A DNA stretch of 64,000 nucleotides from Bradyrhizobium liaoningense. Its GTDB lineage: Bacteria; Pseudomonadota; Alphaproteobacteria; Rhizobiales; Xanthobacteraceae. The position numbers were made by a program, and so were the translations under genes. The stretch spans positions 110,131-174,130 of the forward strand of contig NZ_JAFCJM010000013.1 of NCBI RefSeq assembly GCF_018130955.1, written 5' to 3'. Below, piece after piece: positions 8,046-17,557 of the stretch; the first letter of the stretch is position 1, and each line of letters opens with the position of its first letter. The notes beneath the pieces were generated by a model. It ran no database searches. It was not told where the DNA came from and saw nothing but the letters and a program-made list of their open reading frames with translations.

Positions 8046-9227
8046 TCACTTCAATTTGCATTTGCTCTCCGGACGGTCATAGCCGAGCGTATCGAGCTCC
8101 GAGACCTGGTGCAAAAAACCTTCCTGCGGCGAGACCGACACCACCATGCGGCCATCGACCAGCAGAATCGGCTGGCGCAGCTGCAGGTTCCAGTCGCGCA
8201 GCGTCAACCTTGTGCCCTTGAAGGCAGCGACCGAAAAGTCCGGTCCCCTAATGAAGTCGGTGACCTTCTTGGTGTCGCCCGAATTGGTGCGCGAGGTGGC
8301 CTCGCCGATGATGCGCACGGCGGTCCATGCCTGCATGTCCAGCGCGGTCATGCGGCGCTGATTGAGCTTGATGAAGCGGTTCTGCATCTGCACCGCACCC
8401 CATTGGTCCTGCGCCGCGTCCCAGCTCCGCGGCACGAGGCCGGCCGAGCCCGCGACGGGGCGGGGATCCCAGGTGCGGTAGGGCAGGTAGTTGGCGAACA
8501 CTTCGCTCTCGTCGGCCGCAACCAGCACGTCATAGGCGGGCGCCTGCTGGGTGAACACTGGCATCTGGCGCTGGATCAGCGTCACGCCGGAATCGGTGCG
8601 GCGGGCGCCGCCGGCATCCTCGAAGGTGCGCTCCTGCACAATCTTTGCGCCGAAGCGCGTCGCCGTGCGGCGGAGCGCGTCCGCAAACAACTTGTCCTCG
8701 TCATGCGAGCCGACGACCAGCAGCCAGCGCTTCCACTGCTTCCACACCAGATACTGACCGAGCGCGTCGGCGAGCATGGCGCGCGTCGGTGCCGTGTGGA
8801 TGACATTGGCGCGGCAATCAGCCTCGCGCAGCCGCTCGTCGATGGCGCCGGCATTGAGGAGCAACGTGCCGCGGTCGCGGAGCGCATCGGCGGCCTTGAG
8901 CAGCGCGTCCGCCGGCAGGTCGGCGACGATAAAACTGTTGCGCTCGGCGAGCTCGGTGGCCGCCTTCGCGGCGTCCTCGCCGTCCTTCAGACGGCGCTCC
9001 TCGAGCTTGAAACGCTGGTTGAGGAATTTACCGGTCGTGTTGTTGTCGTCGATGGCGAGGCGGGCGCCTGCGATGCCGTCATTGTCCGCCGGCTGCTCGA
9101 CCAGCGACAGCGTCTGCTTGACGCCGGCGCGGCCGAGATAGCCGATGCCGATGTCGGTCGAGTCGGCCGCGAGCGTCTGCGTCGCCGCAAGACTTAAAGC
9201 CAGCAGGCCGACCAACCATCGGATCAT
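8046..9227 (-). CDS. ABC transporter substrate-binding protein, PQQ-dependent alcohol dehydrogenase system
   Basis: A 393-residue periplasmic protein of the branched-chain amino acid receptor fold. The ATG at 9227 has a strong GAGGAGG site and a signal peptide ending QTLAAD. The opening strand DIGIGYLGRAG, the LAIDDNNTTGKFLNQRF segment and WLLVVGSHDEDKLFADALRR are typical. Oddly, this receptor is encoded with an ABC-2 (exporter-type) permease rather than importer permeases, which is a known feature of this cluster. It is the first gene of the five-gene leftward operon ending at 4792. Confidence 0.87.
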   Translation of the reverse strand: MIRWLVGLLALSLAATQTLAADSTDIGIGYLGRAGVKQTLSLVEQPADNDGIAGARLAIDDNNTTGKFLNQRFKLEERRLKDGEDAAKAATELAERNSFIVADLPADALLKAADALRDRGTLLLNAGAIDERLREADCRANVIHTAPTRAMLADALGQYLVWKQWKRWLLVVGSHDEDKLFADALRRTATRFGAKIVQERTFEDAGGARRTDSGVTLIQRQMPVFTQQAPAYDVLVAADESEVFANYLPYRTWDPRPVAGSAGLVPRSWDAAQDQWGAVQMQNRFIKLNQRRMTALDMQAWTAVRIIGEATSRTNSGDTKKVTDFIRGPDFSVAAFKGTRLTLRDWNLQLRQPILLVDGRMVVSVSPQEGFLHQVSELDTLGYDRPESKCKLK

Positions 9228-9354
9228 GTTTCCTCCTCGCGTCCTCCCCGCCTTGTGCTGGTGGAGGCATTTCCTGCCTTGAAACATGACCGATTTGGCT
9301 TAGCTTGCAACCCCGCATTTCGTCATCGCGACGTTGGAGACCGGAATCACGATC

Positions 9355-9858
9355 ATGCGAGCGTTGCTGCTTGTCGCCTCATTGTTGCTCGCGAGCTCGG
9401 CCGCGTCAGCCGATCCGCCAAAGCTTGCGGTGTTCGATTTCGAGCTGATCGATACCAGCCTGCCGGGCGAATTCTACGGTTCGAAGCCGGAACTGGTACG
9501 GCTCGATCGCATCAGCGAGCAGTTGCGCCAGGAGCTGGCGAAGTCCGGCAAGTTTACGGTGCTCGACATCGCGCCGGTCAGGGATGCCGCCCATCACAGC
9601 AATTTGCAGGCCTGCGGCGGCTGTGACCTGAAGCTCGCCGGACAATTGGGTGCCGATCTCGAGATCACCGGCGTGGTGCAGAAGGTCTCGAACCTGATCA
9701 TCAACCTCAACATCTACCTGCGCGACGTGAAGACCGGAAACATGGTCACCGTCGCCAGTGCCGACATGCGCGGCAACACCGATGAATCCTGGACCCGCAC
9801 CATGAGCTATCTCATCCGCAACCGCCTGCTTGCACCGAATTACGGGCGACCGGAGTAG
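9355..9858 (+). CDS. secreted DUF2380/DUF3280-like protein
   Basis: A 167-residue protein from the ATG at 9355 (signal peptide ending SSAASADP). The mature part begins KLAVFDFELIDTSLPGEF and contains LRQELAKSGKFTVLD, a CGGCDLKLAGQLGADLEITG segment with a CxxC pair, and NLNIYLRDVKTGNMV. This resembles DUF2380/DUF3280 proteins, which have a TolB-like alpha/beta core. It is divergent from the ABC operon and ends at a large inverted repeat. A role in methanol oxidation is suggested only by position. Confidence 0.7.
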   Translation: MRALLLVASLLLASSAASADPPKLAVFDFELIDTSLPGEFYGSKPELVRLDRISEQLRQELAKSGKFTVLDIAPVRDAAHHSNLQACGGCDLKLAGQLGADLEITGVVQKVSNLIINLNIYLRDVKTGNMVTVASADMRGNTDESWTRTMSYLIRNRLLAPNYGRPE

Positions 9859-9867
9859 GGGCCACTT

Positions 9868-10028
9868 ACCCTCCCCTGGAGGGTAGGGGAATCGCGCGAA
9901 GCGCGAGCGGGGTGGGGTGACGGTCTCTCCGCATCGAGCACTGCCCGAGTGGAGAGATCACCCCACCCCGTCACGCAATCTCGCTTTGCTCGATCGCGTG
10001 CCGACCCTCCCCCTCCAGGGGAGGGTAA
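9868..10028. repeat. large intergenic inverted repeat between convergent genes
   Basis: The left arm starts TACCCTCCCCTGGAGGGTAG and continues AATCGCGCGAAGCGCGAG, GGGGTGGGGTGA, GGTCTCTCC. The right arm (from about 9951) is the reverse complement: GGAGAGATCACCCCACCCCG, CGCAATCTCGCTTTGCTCGATCGCG, CCCTCCAGGGGAGGGTA. The whole element could fold into one long stem of about 75 bases per arm. It separates the DUF2380-like gene from fghA, which converge. Confidence 0.85.
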
Positions 10029-10059
10029 GCGAGAGCCGTTCTCGCGGGCCGCGATCAGA

Positions 10060-10905
10060 TCACGCCGTCAGCCTGGCCGCGTGCCAGTGCAGATGGTCGC
10101 TCATGAATGTCGAGATAAAGTAATAGCTGTGGTCGTAACCGGCCTGACGGCGCAGCGTCAGCGGGATGTTGGCCTTGGTGCAGGCCGCCTGCAGCAGCTC
10201 GGGGCGAAGCTGCTCCTTCAGGAAATTGTCGGCCTCGCCTTGATCCACCAGGAAGCCCGAGAATTTCGCGCCGTCCTCGATCAGCGCCACGGTATCATGC
10301 GCGCGCCAGGCGTCCTTGTCGGGGCCGAGATAGCCGCCGAGCGCCTTGGTGCCCCAGGGCACCTGCGACGGCGCCACAATTGGCGCAAAGGCGCTGGCGG
10401 CGCGATAGCGGTGTGGGTTGCGTAGCGCGACGGTCAGTGCGCCGTGGCCGCCCATCGAATGCCCCATCACCGATTGCCGTTTGGCATCGACCGGGAAGTT
10501 CGCGGCGACGAGCTTTGGCAGCTCGTCGGTGACGTAGCTCCACATGCGGTAATTGCGCGCAAACGGCTCTTGCGTGGCGTCGACATAGAAGCCGGCGCCA
10601 AGGCCGAAATCATAGGCGTTGTTGGCATCGCCAGGCACGTCCGCGCCGCGCGGGCTGGTGTCGGGCGCGACGAAAATCAAGCCGAGCTCGGCGCAGGCGC
10701 GGCGGAATTCGCCCTTTTCGGTGACGTTGGCATGGGTGCAGGTCAGGCCGGAGAGATACCAGACCACCGGCAGCTTGGCACCGTCCGCGTGCGGCGGCAC
10801 ATAGACCGAGAACGTCATGTCGGTCTTGGTCTCGGCGCTGGCATGGCGGTACACGCCCTGCACACCGCCATAGGATTTGTTGGTCGAGACAGTCTGGATC
10901 GTCAT
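10060..10905 (-). CDS. fghA: S-formylglutathione hydrolase
   Basis: A 281-residue esterase-D family enzyme that hydrolyses S-formylglutathione to formate and glutathione, the last step of glutathione-dependent formaldehyde oxidation in the cytoplasm. The nucleophile is Ser150 in GHSMGGHGAL; YLSGLTCTHANVTEKG near residue 50 and the C-terminal GYDHSYYF histidine segment are diagnostic. Length is normal for the family. Its place among PQQ-dehydrogenase genes fits removal of formaldehyde made by methanol oxidation. It is co-directional with the response regulator gene, 70 bases downstream of it. Confidence 0.95.
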   Translation of the reverse strand: MTIQTVSTNKSYGGVQGVYRHASAETKTDMTFSVYVPPHADGAKLPVVWYLSGLTCTHANVTEKGEFRRACAELGLIFVAPDTSPRGADVPGDANNAYDFGLGAGFYVDATQEPFARNYRMWSYVTDELPKLVAANFPVDAKRQSVMGHSMGGHGALTVALRNPHRYRAASAFAPIVAPSQVPWGTKALGGYLGPDKDAWRAHDTVALIEDGAKFSGFLVDQGEADNFLKEQLRPELLQAACTKANIPLTLRRQAGYDHSYYFISTFMSDHLHWHAARLTA

Positions 10906-10975
10906 GTCAGAAAACTCCGTGGCGCCTTAACCACATGATGATTGCAACGCTTGTATGACCGAATGTGTGGCGATG

Positions 10976-11596
10976 TCAGGCCACGCCGCTGTCGATCGCC
11001 AGCCGCACCAGCTCGACGGAGGTTTTTACCCCGAGCTTCTGGCGCATGATGGAGGAGGTGTTGGCCACCGTCTTGTAGGAGGACTGCACCAGCCAGGCAA
11101 TCTCGGAAAGACTTTTCCCGGCACTGAGCAGTCTTAGAATTTCCATCTCCCGCGCATTCAGTTTCGACAGCGGGTTTTGCGCCAGCGCCGGTCCCGCAAA
11201 GGCGATGCTGCGCGCCATCGCGCTCGGCAGATAGGTCTCGCCATTGCCGACGGCGCGGATCGCCTCCACGAGGTCGTTGGGGTCGCCGGTCTTGGAGACG
11301 TAGCCCTTGGCGCCGCATTCGATCGCGCGCGCGGCGAAGGCGGGATCGTCGTTCATGCTGAACATGATGATGCGCGCCTCGGGCGCGCGTTCGAGGATGC
11401 GGCGCGCGAGCTCGAAGCCGGAGACGGTGGGCAAATTGATGTCGATCACGCAGAGGTCGGGACGTTCGACGATGAACACGCACTCGCCGTCTTCGGCGTC
11501 GGCGGCCTCCAAAATCTCGATCTCGCCCTCGTCGGCCAGCACGGCACGGCAGCCGGAGGCGACGATGGGATGATCGTCGACGATCAGAATGCGCAT
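10976..11596 (-). CDS. NarL/FixJ-type response regulator (FlhR/MoxX-like)
   Basis: A 206-residue regulator: receiver domain at 1-120 with the acidic pair Asp7-Asp8, phospho-acceptor Asp52 (VIDINLP) and a later Lys (GAKGYVSK), then a LuxR-type helix-turn-helix (LNAREMEILRLLSAGKSLSEIAWL, about 145-200). It is divergent from the histidine kinase gene, with which it must pair. In Paracoccus and Methylobacterium, FlhRS and MoxXY systems of this build control methanol and formaldehyde oxidation genes. Control of fghA and the cluster here is a likely inference. Confidence 0.88.
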   Translation of the reverse strand: MRILIVDDHPIVASGCRAVLADEGEIEILEAADAEDGECVFIVERPDLCVIDINLPTVSGFELARRILERAPEARIIMFSMNDDPAFAARAIECGAKGYVSKTGDPNDLVEAIRAVGNGETYLPSAMARSIAFAGPALAQNPLSKLNAREMEILRLLSAGKSLSEIAWLVQSSYKTVANTSSIMRQKLGVKTSVELVRLAIDSGVA

Positions 11597-11735
11597 TGGC
11601 GTTTCCTCGGACAGCCCCGCTAGCCCTTTTTGCGTCGCATCGGGCCGGGATTGCTGTACGCTTTCGATTAGATATCGGGCGTTTCGGGTCTGTCAATGTT
11701 GGTCAGACAGGCGTCAGAGGTAACGGGCGAAACCA

Positions 11736-13088
11736 ATGTGGCAAAATCTATCCTTGCGCGGGCGCATCAACCTGTTGCTGGCGCTGTTGCTGGCGCTGGG
11801 GCTCGCGGTGAACATCGCGCGGCAGGTCGCGGAGGCGGGGCCGCGCGTCCAGGCCGAGGACCAGAGCGTCATCCGCCTGGCGCGCGAATTCATCGAGATG
11901 ATCGTGGCCGATCTGAAGGAGGCGCCGGATCCGGACGCCAAGCTGAACCAGATCGCGCGCGACCTCACGCGGCTGCGCCATGTCTCGATCGCGCTGCGGG
12001 ACGAGACCGGAAACGCGCTGACGCCGCCGCGGACCGGTGAGAGCGACGATGGGCGCGCGCCGCCGGCCTGGTTCGTCAGCCTGGTTCATCCCGAGCAGAC
12101 CGCGGTCAGTGTTCCCGTGTCCATCCATGGCAAGCCCGGCTCGCTGGTGATCACCTCGCACCCGAACGACGAGATCGCCGAGATCTGGGACGGTATCCTG
12201 ACCCAGCTCGAGGTCGGCTCGGTTGTCGCGCTGGCCCTGTTCCTGGTGATGATGACGGTCGTCGGCCGCGCGCTGGCGCCGCTGCAATCGCTGTCGCAGG
12301 CGATGACCGAGCTCGAAGCCGGCCGTTACGACGCCCGCGTTGAGCCTGGCGGTGCACCCGAGCTCGCCGCCATCTGCACCAAGCTCAATCATCTCGCCGC
12401 GACCTTGGGGGAGGCGGTCGAGGAGAAGCGCCGGCTCGCCGAGCGCGCGGTGTCGCTCCAGGACATCGAGCGCAAGGAAATCGCGCGCGAGCTGCACGAC
12501 GAGTTCGGGCCGTATCTGTTCTCGCTGCGCGCCCACGCCACGGCACTGGCAAAGCTGTCCGAGGCGCGCGAGCCGGGCGCGGAGGCCCTGCGCAAGCACG
12601 GCGCGGCGATCCTCGAACAGCTCAATTCGCTCCAGCAGTTCAATCGCCGCGTGCTGGAGCGCTTGCGGCCGGTGGGCCTGGCCGAGCTCGGCCTGCGCCA
12701 GGCGCTGGAATCGCTCTCTCGGCTGTGGCGGGAGTCGCATCCCGACGTCACCATCGCGACCACGATTTCGCCGGCGCTGGGGCCGACCGGCGAGACCGCT
12801 GATCTCACCATCTACCGCATCGTGCAGGAGGCGCTCACCAACGTATTCCGCCACGCCGGTGCGACATCGGTCGACGTCACGATCGAGCCCGGCGGCGCGC
12901 GCGACGGACGCGGCTGCGCGCGGGTACGCGTCCGCGACAATGGCCGCGGCATGGAGCCGGGCCAAAAACTCGGCTTCGGCCTCGTCGGCATGCGCGAGCG
13001 GATTCTAGCGCTGGGCGGCACGCTGAACGTGGCCTCGGGCGAGGGCGGCGTGACCGTGGAGGCGCTGGTTCCGACCGCCGCGGCCTGA
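11736..13088 (+). CDS. sensor histidine kinase, HisKA_3 type (FlhS/MoxY-like)
   Basis: A 450-residue membrane kinase. TM1 spans about 10-28, a periplasmic domain about 30-150 carries no cysteines, TM2 about 155-178, and a HAMP linker follows. The phospho-acceptor is His254 in ELHDEFGPYLFSL. The ATPase has an N-box EALTNVFRHAG and G-box DNGRGM and LGFGLVGMRERI. The family phosphorylates NarL-type regulators, and one is encoded divergently 139 bases away. The signal sensed is unknown; alcohol, formaldehyde or lanthanide status would fit the setting. Confidence 0.9.
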   Translation: MWQNLSLRGRINLLLALLLALGLAVNIARQVAEAGPRVQAEDQSVIRLAREFIEMIVADLKEAPDPDAKLNQIARDLTRLRHVSIALRDETGNALTPPRTGESDDGRAPPAWFVSLVHPEQTAVSVPVSIHGKPGSLVITSHPNDEIAEIWDGILTQLEVGSVVALALFLVMMTVVGRALAPLQSLSQAMTELEAGRYDARVEPGGAPELAAICTKLNHLAATLGEAVEEKRRLAERAVSLQDIERKEIARELHDEFGPYLFSLRAHATALAKLSEAREPGAEALRKHGAAILEQLNSLQQFNRRVLERLRPVGLAELGLRQALESLSRLWRESHPDVTIATTISPALGPTGETADLTIYRIVQEALTNVFRHAGATSVDVTIEPGGARDGRGCARVRVRDNGRGMEPGQKLGFGLVGMRERILALGGTLNVASGEGGVTVEALVPTAAA

Positions 13089-13105
13089 TCGGGAAAAATT
13101 CCCGA
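13089..13105. promoter_or_regulatory. 17-base perfect palindrome upstream of the TonB receptor gene
   Basis: TCGGGAAAAATTCCCGA lies directly after the kinase stop, and a second CGGGAA half-site follows at about 13111. It has no T-tract, so it is a poor intrinsic terminator. It may be an operator for the receptor gene that starts at 13247. Function is a guess. Confidence 0.4.
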
Positions 13106-13246
13106 TTTCGTCGGGAAGATGGGTGCGAATTTCCTCCGACCTTTTGGGGCTGGTGCGATCGGACCTGCCGACTACACTTCCTTCAAGCGAAACGGCATTG
13201 TTCAGAACAAGCCGTAAGCGATTGGGATGAATGGGACGACCGGGGT

Positions 13247-15670
13247 ATGGGCGCGCGACGTCTGTTGATTGCTTCTGTGACGACGGGGCTTGTGTTGGGG
13301 CTTGATGCGGCGCTCGCCGCACAGGAGGAGGAAACCAACGTCCAGAATTTACCGCCGGTCGAGGTCTCGGCGCCGCCACCCTCGACGCGGCGCAGCGCGC
13401 CGCGAATGCCGACCCGCGTTGCCGCTCCGCGGACCCGGCTCTACGTCTACCCGACCTCGCCGGGCACCAGCAAAGGCCTCGACGTCGACAAGGTCCCGTC
13501 CAGCATCAACGCGGTCGATGCCACCCAGATCAAGCGCACCGGCTCGATGAACGTCACCGACGCGCTGCGCGACAACATCGCCGGCGTCAACATCTCCGAG
13601 GTGACCGGTAATCCGTTCACCCCGGACGTCGAATTCCGCGGCTTCGTTGCCTCGCCGGTGACGGGTACGCCGCAGGGGCTTGCGGTCTACCAGAACGGCG
13701 TCCGCATCAATGAAGCCTTTTCGGATGCGATGAACTGGGACCTGATCCCGACCGCCGCGATCCGGTCGGTCACGCTCGTGACCAACAATCCCGCCTTCGG
13801 CCTCAATGCGCTGGGCGGTGCGATCAATCTCCAGATGAAGGACGGCTTTACCTATCAGGGCGCCGAGATCGACGTCATGGGCGGCTCGTTCGGTCGCATC
13901 CAGGGCTCGGCGCAGTGGGGCAAGACCGTCGACAAGAACTACGCCGTCTATGCCGCGCTCGAAGGCCTGCACGACAACGGCTTTCGCAATTTTTCGCAGT
14001 CCGACGTGCGCCGTTTCTACAGCGATGTCGGCTACAGGAACGAGAACGCCGAATTCCACGTCAATATCGGCGCCGCCAAGAACAATTTTGGCGCCAGCGC
14101 CACCGTCCCTGCCGAACTCCTCCAGCAATATTGGGGCGCGACCTACACCACGCCGCAGACCACCGCAAACCGCGTCGGCTATCTCAACCTCACCGGCAAG
14201 GTCGAGGCCACGCCGACCTGGACCTTCGAAGGCACGGCGCATGTGCGCAGGTTCGAGCAGAATGTCGTCGACGGCAATCCGACCGACGTGCAGGAATGCG
14301 CCATTGCGGGGCTGCTGTGCTTTGGCAATGACACGACGCCCGCAAATGGCGTGAACGGCGTACAGCTTGCCAATCCCTTCCCGACGGGGACGATCCTCGG
14401 CGAGATCGACCGGGGCTCGATCCGCTCGACCACCTTCGGTGTGTCGGGGCAGGCCACCAACACCGATCAGCTGCTCGGGCATGATAACCGCTTCGTGGTC
14501 GGGGCCAGCTATGACGCCAGCGTCACGCGCTACAACGCTACCGCAGAGATCGGTACGATCGGCGAAAACTACGTCGTCACCGGCAGCGGCATCTTCCTGG
14601 GACCGACCGGCACACCAGACCCGGTCGCCGGTCCTGTCTCGCTGCGGACCGTCAATCAATATAACGGCCTGTACGCGATGGACACGTTCAACGTCACGGA
14701 CGCCTTCGCGATCACCGGCGGCGGCCGCTTCAACGCCGCGCGCATCTCGCTTGAGGATCAGCTCGGCACCGCGCTCAACGGCGACCACAGTTTTAATCGC
14801 TTCAATCCTGTCATCGGCGGCACCTACAAGTTCACGCCGGAATTGACCGCCTATGCCGGCTACTCCGAGGCCAACCGCGTGCCGACACCGCTCGAGCTCG
14901 GTTGCGCCGATCCCCTCAGGCCCTGCCTCCTCGCGGCATTTCTGGTTTCGGACCCGCCCTTGAAGCAGGTGGTGTCCAAAACCGTCGAAGCGGGCCTGCG
15001 CGGCACCAAGGAGCTGAACATCGGCACGCTTGGCTGGAAGATCGGCGGCTTCCGCGCCACCAATTACGACGACATCCTCGCCGTTCCCGTGCCGGGGCGG
15101 ACCGGCTTCGGCTATTTCCAGAACGTCGGCTCGACCCGCCGCCAGGGGCTCGAGGCCGAGGTCAACATCAAGTCGCCGACGCTGACGTTCAGCGCGAGCT
15201 ACGCGTTCATCGATGCGCGCTTCCTCGATGCGTTGACGCTCGGCTCCAACAGCCCGTTCGCCGACGCCGACGGCAACATCCAGGTGTCGCCCGGCAACCA
15301 GATCCCCGCGGTGCCGCGCCACCGCGTCAAGGTCGGCGTCGAATACGCGCTGACCGATGCCTGGAAGGTCGGCGGCAACGCGCTGTTCGTCTCCAGCCAG
15401 TATTTTGTCGGCGACGAGTCCAACCAGTTCGCAAAGCTGCCGTCCTACACCGTGTTCAACGTGCATTCCTCGTATCAGGTCACCAAGAACGTCACGTTCT
15501 ATGGCCGCATCGACAACATTTTTGACAATCGCTACGCCACCTACGGCCAGTTCTTCGACACCACCGCCGTGCCCAACTTCACCAATGGCGGCGCCGCCTT
15601 CAACGACCCGCGCTCGCTGAGCCCGGCAAGGCCCCGCGCGCTCTACGCCGGCATGAGGGTGACGTTCTGA
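13247..15670 (+). CDS. TonB-dependent outer membrane receptor, candidate lanthanide/metallophore receptor
   Basis: An 807-residue receptor. After a signal peptide (LAAQEEE) and a proline-rich stretch come the plug domain (TGSMNVTDALRDNIAGVNISEVTGNPFTPDVEFRGF, about 90-210) and a beta-barrel with YAGYSEANRVPTPLELGCADP and FYGRIDNIFDNRYATYGQF. It ends in an aromatic residue (GMRVTF) as outer-membrane barrels do. It follows an FlhS-like kinase and PQQ-dehydrogenase genes. In methylotrophs, a TonB receptor with xox genes takes up lanthanide complexes, so that is the favoured substrate here. Iron or another cofactor complex is not excluded. Confidence 0.8.
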   Translation: MGARRLLIASVTTGLVLGLDAALAAQEEETNVQNLPPVEVSAPPPSTRRSAPRMPTRVAAPRTRLYVYPTSPGTSKGLDVDKVPSSINAVDATQIKRTGSMNVTDALRDNIAGVNISEVTGNPFTPDVEFRGFVASPVTGTPQGLAVYQNGVRINEAFSDAMNWDLIPTAAIRSVTLVTNNPAFGLNALGGAINLQMKDGFTYQGAEIDVMGGSFGRIQGSAQWGKTVDKNYAVYAALEGLHDNGFRNFSQSDVRRFYSDVGYRNENAEFHVNIGAAKNNFGASATVPAELLQQYWGATYTTPQTTANRVGYLNLTGKVEATPTWTFEGTAHVRRFEQNVVDGNPTDVQECAIAGLLCFGNDTTPANGVNGVQLANPFPTGTILGEIDRGSIRSTTFGVSGQATNTDQLLGHDNRFVVGASYDASVTRYNATAEIGTIGENYVVTGSGIFLGPTGTPDPVAGPVSLRTVNQYNGLYAMDTFNVTDAFAITGGGRFNAARISLEDQLGTALNGDHSFNRFNPVIGGTYKFTPELTAYAGYSEANRVPTPLELGCADPLRPCLLAAFLVSDPPLKQVVSKTVEAGLRGTKELNIGTLGWKIGGFRATNYDDILAVPVPGRTGFGYFQNVGSTRRQGLEAEVNIKSPTLTFSASYAFIDARFLDALTLGSNSPFADADGNIQVSPGNQIPAVPRHRVKVGVEYALTDAWKVGGNALFVSSQYFVGDESNQFAKLPSYTVFNVHSSYQVTKNVTFYGRIDNIFDNRYATYGQFFDTTAVPNFTNGGAAFNDPRSLSPARPRALYAGMRVTF

Positions 15671-15697
15671 GGAGCGAGAAGTCCCTGATGTTTTGCT

Positions 15698-16192
15698 TCA
15701 GCCAACCGGCCCGGGGATCCAATAATCACCGGCCAGTGGCCTGACCTTTACGCCGGAGATGACCCCGAGCTCCAGGCTCGGATCGAAATGGCGCATCGTC
15801 CGTTCATTGAGATCAATGATGCGGCCAGGCACGAGTGGGCCCACGTCATTGATCTTGACGATGACTTTCTTGCCGACAGCCTCGACGAGGGCAAATTTCG
15901 GCCGCGCGCCAAATTGAACGCCACCAAATTTCTGACGCAAGCTGGTCTTGATGGCGGCCGCCCAAACAGAGGGATCATAGCGCTCGCCGGAGGCTGTGTC
16001 CGGACCGCCCTCCTGCCGTCCGGGCTTGAATGGATTGTACATGGACGCTGCGCCAACGATCGCATCTCCGCAAGCCTCGTTGACGACAGCGCTTGAATGA
16101 ACTCCACTTGCTTCACAGCGAGCAGCGGTAACTGAAACGGCAAGCGCAACCACGGCGCCGCAAACTGCGGCGCTCGAGCAGAACAGCATCAT
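15698..16192 (-). CDS. RlpA-like secreted double-psi beta-barrel protein
   Basis: A 164-residue secreted protein. After the signal peptide it has AIVGAASMYNPFKPG, then TASGERYDPSVWAAAI and VIVKINDVGPLVPGRIIDLNERTMRHF, the ordered motifs of the RlpA double-psi barrel. RlpA proteins bind or cut peptidoglycan glycan strands lacking peptides; the usual C-terminal SPOR domain is absent, as in many alphaproteobacterial short forms. The catalytic Asp (NDVGP) is present. It is convergent with the receptor gene, 27 bases away, with no repeat between. Confidence 0.83.
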   Translation of the reverse strand: MMLFCSSAAVCGAVVALAVSVTAARCEASGVHSSAVVNEACGDAIVGAASMYNPFKPGRQEGGPDTASGERYDPSVWAAAIKTSLRQKFGGVQFGARPKFALVEAVGKKVIVKINDVGPLVPGRIIDLNERTMRHFDPSLELGVISGVKVRPLAGDYWIPGPVG

Positions 16193-16346
16193 AGATCCTC
16201 GATTTTCTGTGATCGTAGTTCCCGAAGCCGCAGAAAAGCGTCGAGCGAACGCTGGAGCGTTGCGAACTCGTGCCTATTCGTTGCGGATTCGTGCCAATTC
16301 CGGCGACGGAACCGTTGTGAGAACCTGGGAGGTTCCACACAGTGTT

Positions 16347-17395
16347 CTAGTTTTCACCGGTTAATACAGGGAATGCGTCAGTAGCGTGACCGACAGTAAT
16401 TCCACGGTCGTGCCGATACTGCCCTTTTACTGCCCCTTTTACTTCCGTTGGCCGCTCAAGAAGCGGACGTTCGATCAGCTCGTACTTATTCGGGCAGCCC
16501 CGCTTTGATCCGAGCTGTGAGTTTAGCTCCAGAGCGCGATGACACAATCTGATCGCCTCGGCCAAGCCTTCGCGCGTAATATTGATGCATGGCCCGAAGG
16601 CAGAAATCATAGGCCGTGAGGTCCTCCGGTCGTCGCCGCGTTGCCATCGCTATTCCGGCCTTGAATAGTTTGGGCTCGATGGCAGAGACAACGGCGACCG
16701 TCACTTCGTCCTGCAGAGCGAAGACATCAGTCAGGTCACGCTCGAACCTGCCTGCCCAGACGTGAGCGCCAGTTGCCGCATCGATCAACTGCCCTGCGAT
16801 GCGGACTTTGCCCGAGGCCTTGCGCACCGATCCCTCAAGCACATATCGAACGCCAAGCCTGCGCCCGACCTCCTTGATGTCGGTGGCCTTGCCTTTGAAG
16901 GTGAAGCTGGAATTTCGAGCGATTACGAACAGCCATTTGAACTACGAGAGTGCGGTGATGACCTCCTCGACCATTCCATCGGCAAAATACTCCTGTTCGG
17001 GATCGCCGCTCATGTTTTCGAACGGTAGCACTGCGATAGACGGCTTATCGGGAATTGCGAGAGCGCTCTCTGATGCATCTCCGTGACTTGGGATGGCAGC
17101 CTCTCGCACCTGCCCGACGAAACGGAATCCCTTGCGCGGCAACGTCTTGATCAGACGCTGTTCTTCTCCGGAATCGCCAACCGCGCCTCGAGCGGCATTG
17201 AGCCGAGTCGTCAGTGCTGCATCCGAAATGCTGCGCCCATTCCAAACGGCATCGTCCTTGCTGACGACGCGCTCCCTGTTGCGGATCTCAGTCGAGCAGA
17301 TCAAAGACCTGTGGCGCCATCGGGACCAGGTCGGCGCCGCGGTACAGCTCGCGCCGGTCAGTATCAAATACGTAGTCCTTGAAGAGATAGCGCAA
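16347..17395 (-). pseudogene. decayed winged-helix / TolB-like / TPR regulator
   Basis: Pieces in different frames line up with the intact 522-residue paralogue at 26281-27849. The start region is YLFKDYVFDTDRREL with a possible TTG start at 17395. A frame change after QVFDLLD leads to RERVVSKDDAVWNGRSISDAALTTRLNAARGA, in which about three residues are missing. SIAVLPFENMSGDPEQEYFADGM follows, then another shift to YVLEGSVRKASGKVRIAGQLI. Only a fragment of the TPR part remains, and the C-terminal third is gone. Multiple shifts mean it cannot be a sequencing slip. Confidence 0.8.
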
Positions 17396-17557
17396 GGCGC
17401 GAAATCCCTCGGGTGGGCCCGATCGCCGGTCGGGGTTTTTGAAGCCGCCGGAAAGCGCAAGAATAGGCTCCCGCTCAGGAAAATGTAAGCAGGCCGTCAA
17501 GCATCCACGAGCTCGCGGTAGCCGTCAGCCAAACATAAGCAGATGGAGGTCACCGAT

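Noticed and set aside
13349..15466. 705-codon open frame antisense to the TonB receptor
   Set aside because: Low-complexity Arg/Ala/Gly-rich composition and no domain; it is a mirror of a high-GC gene.
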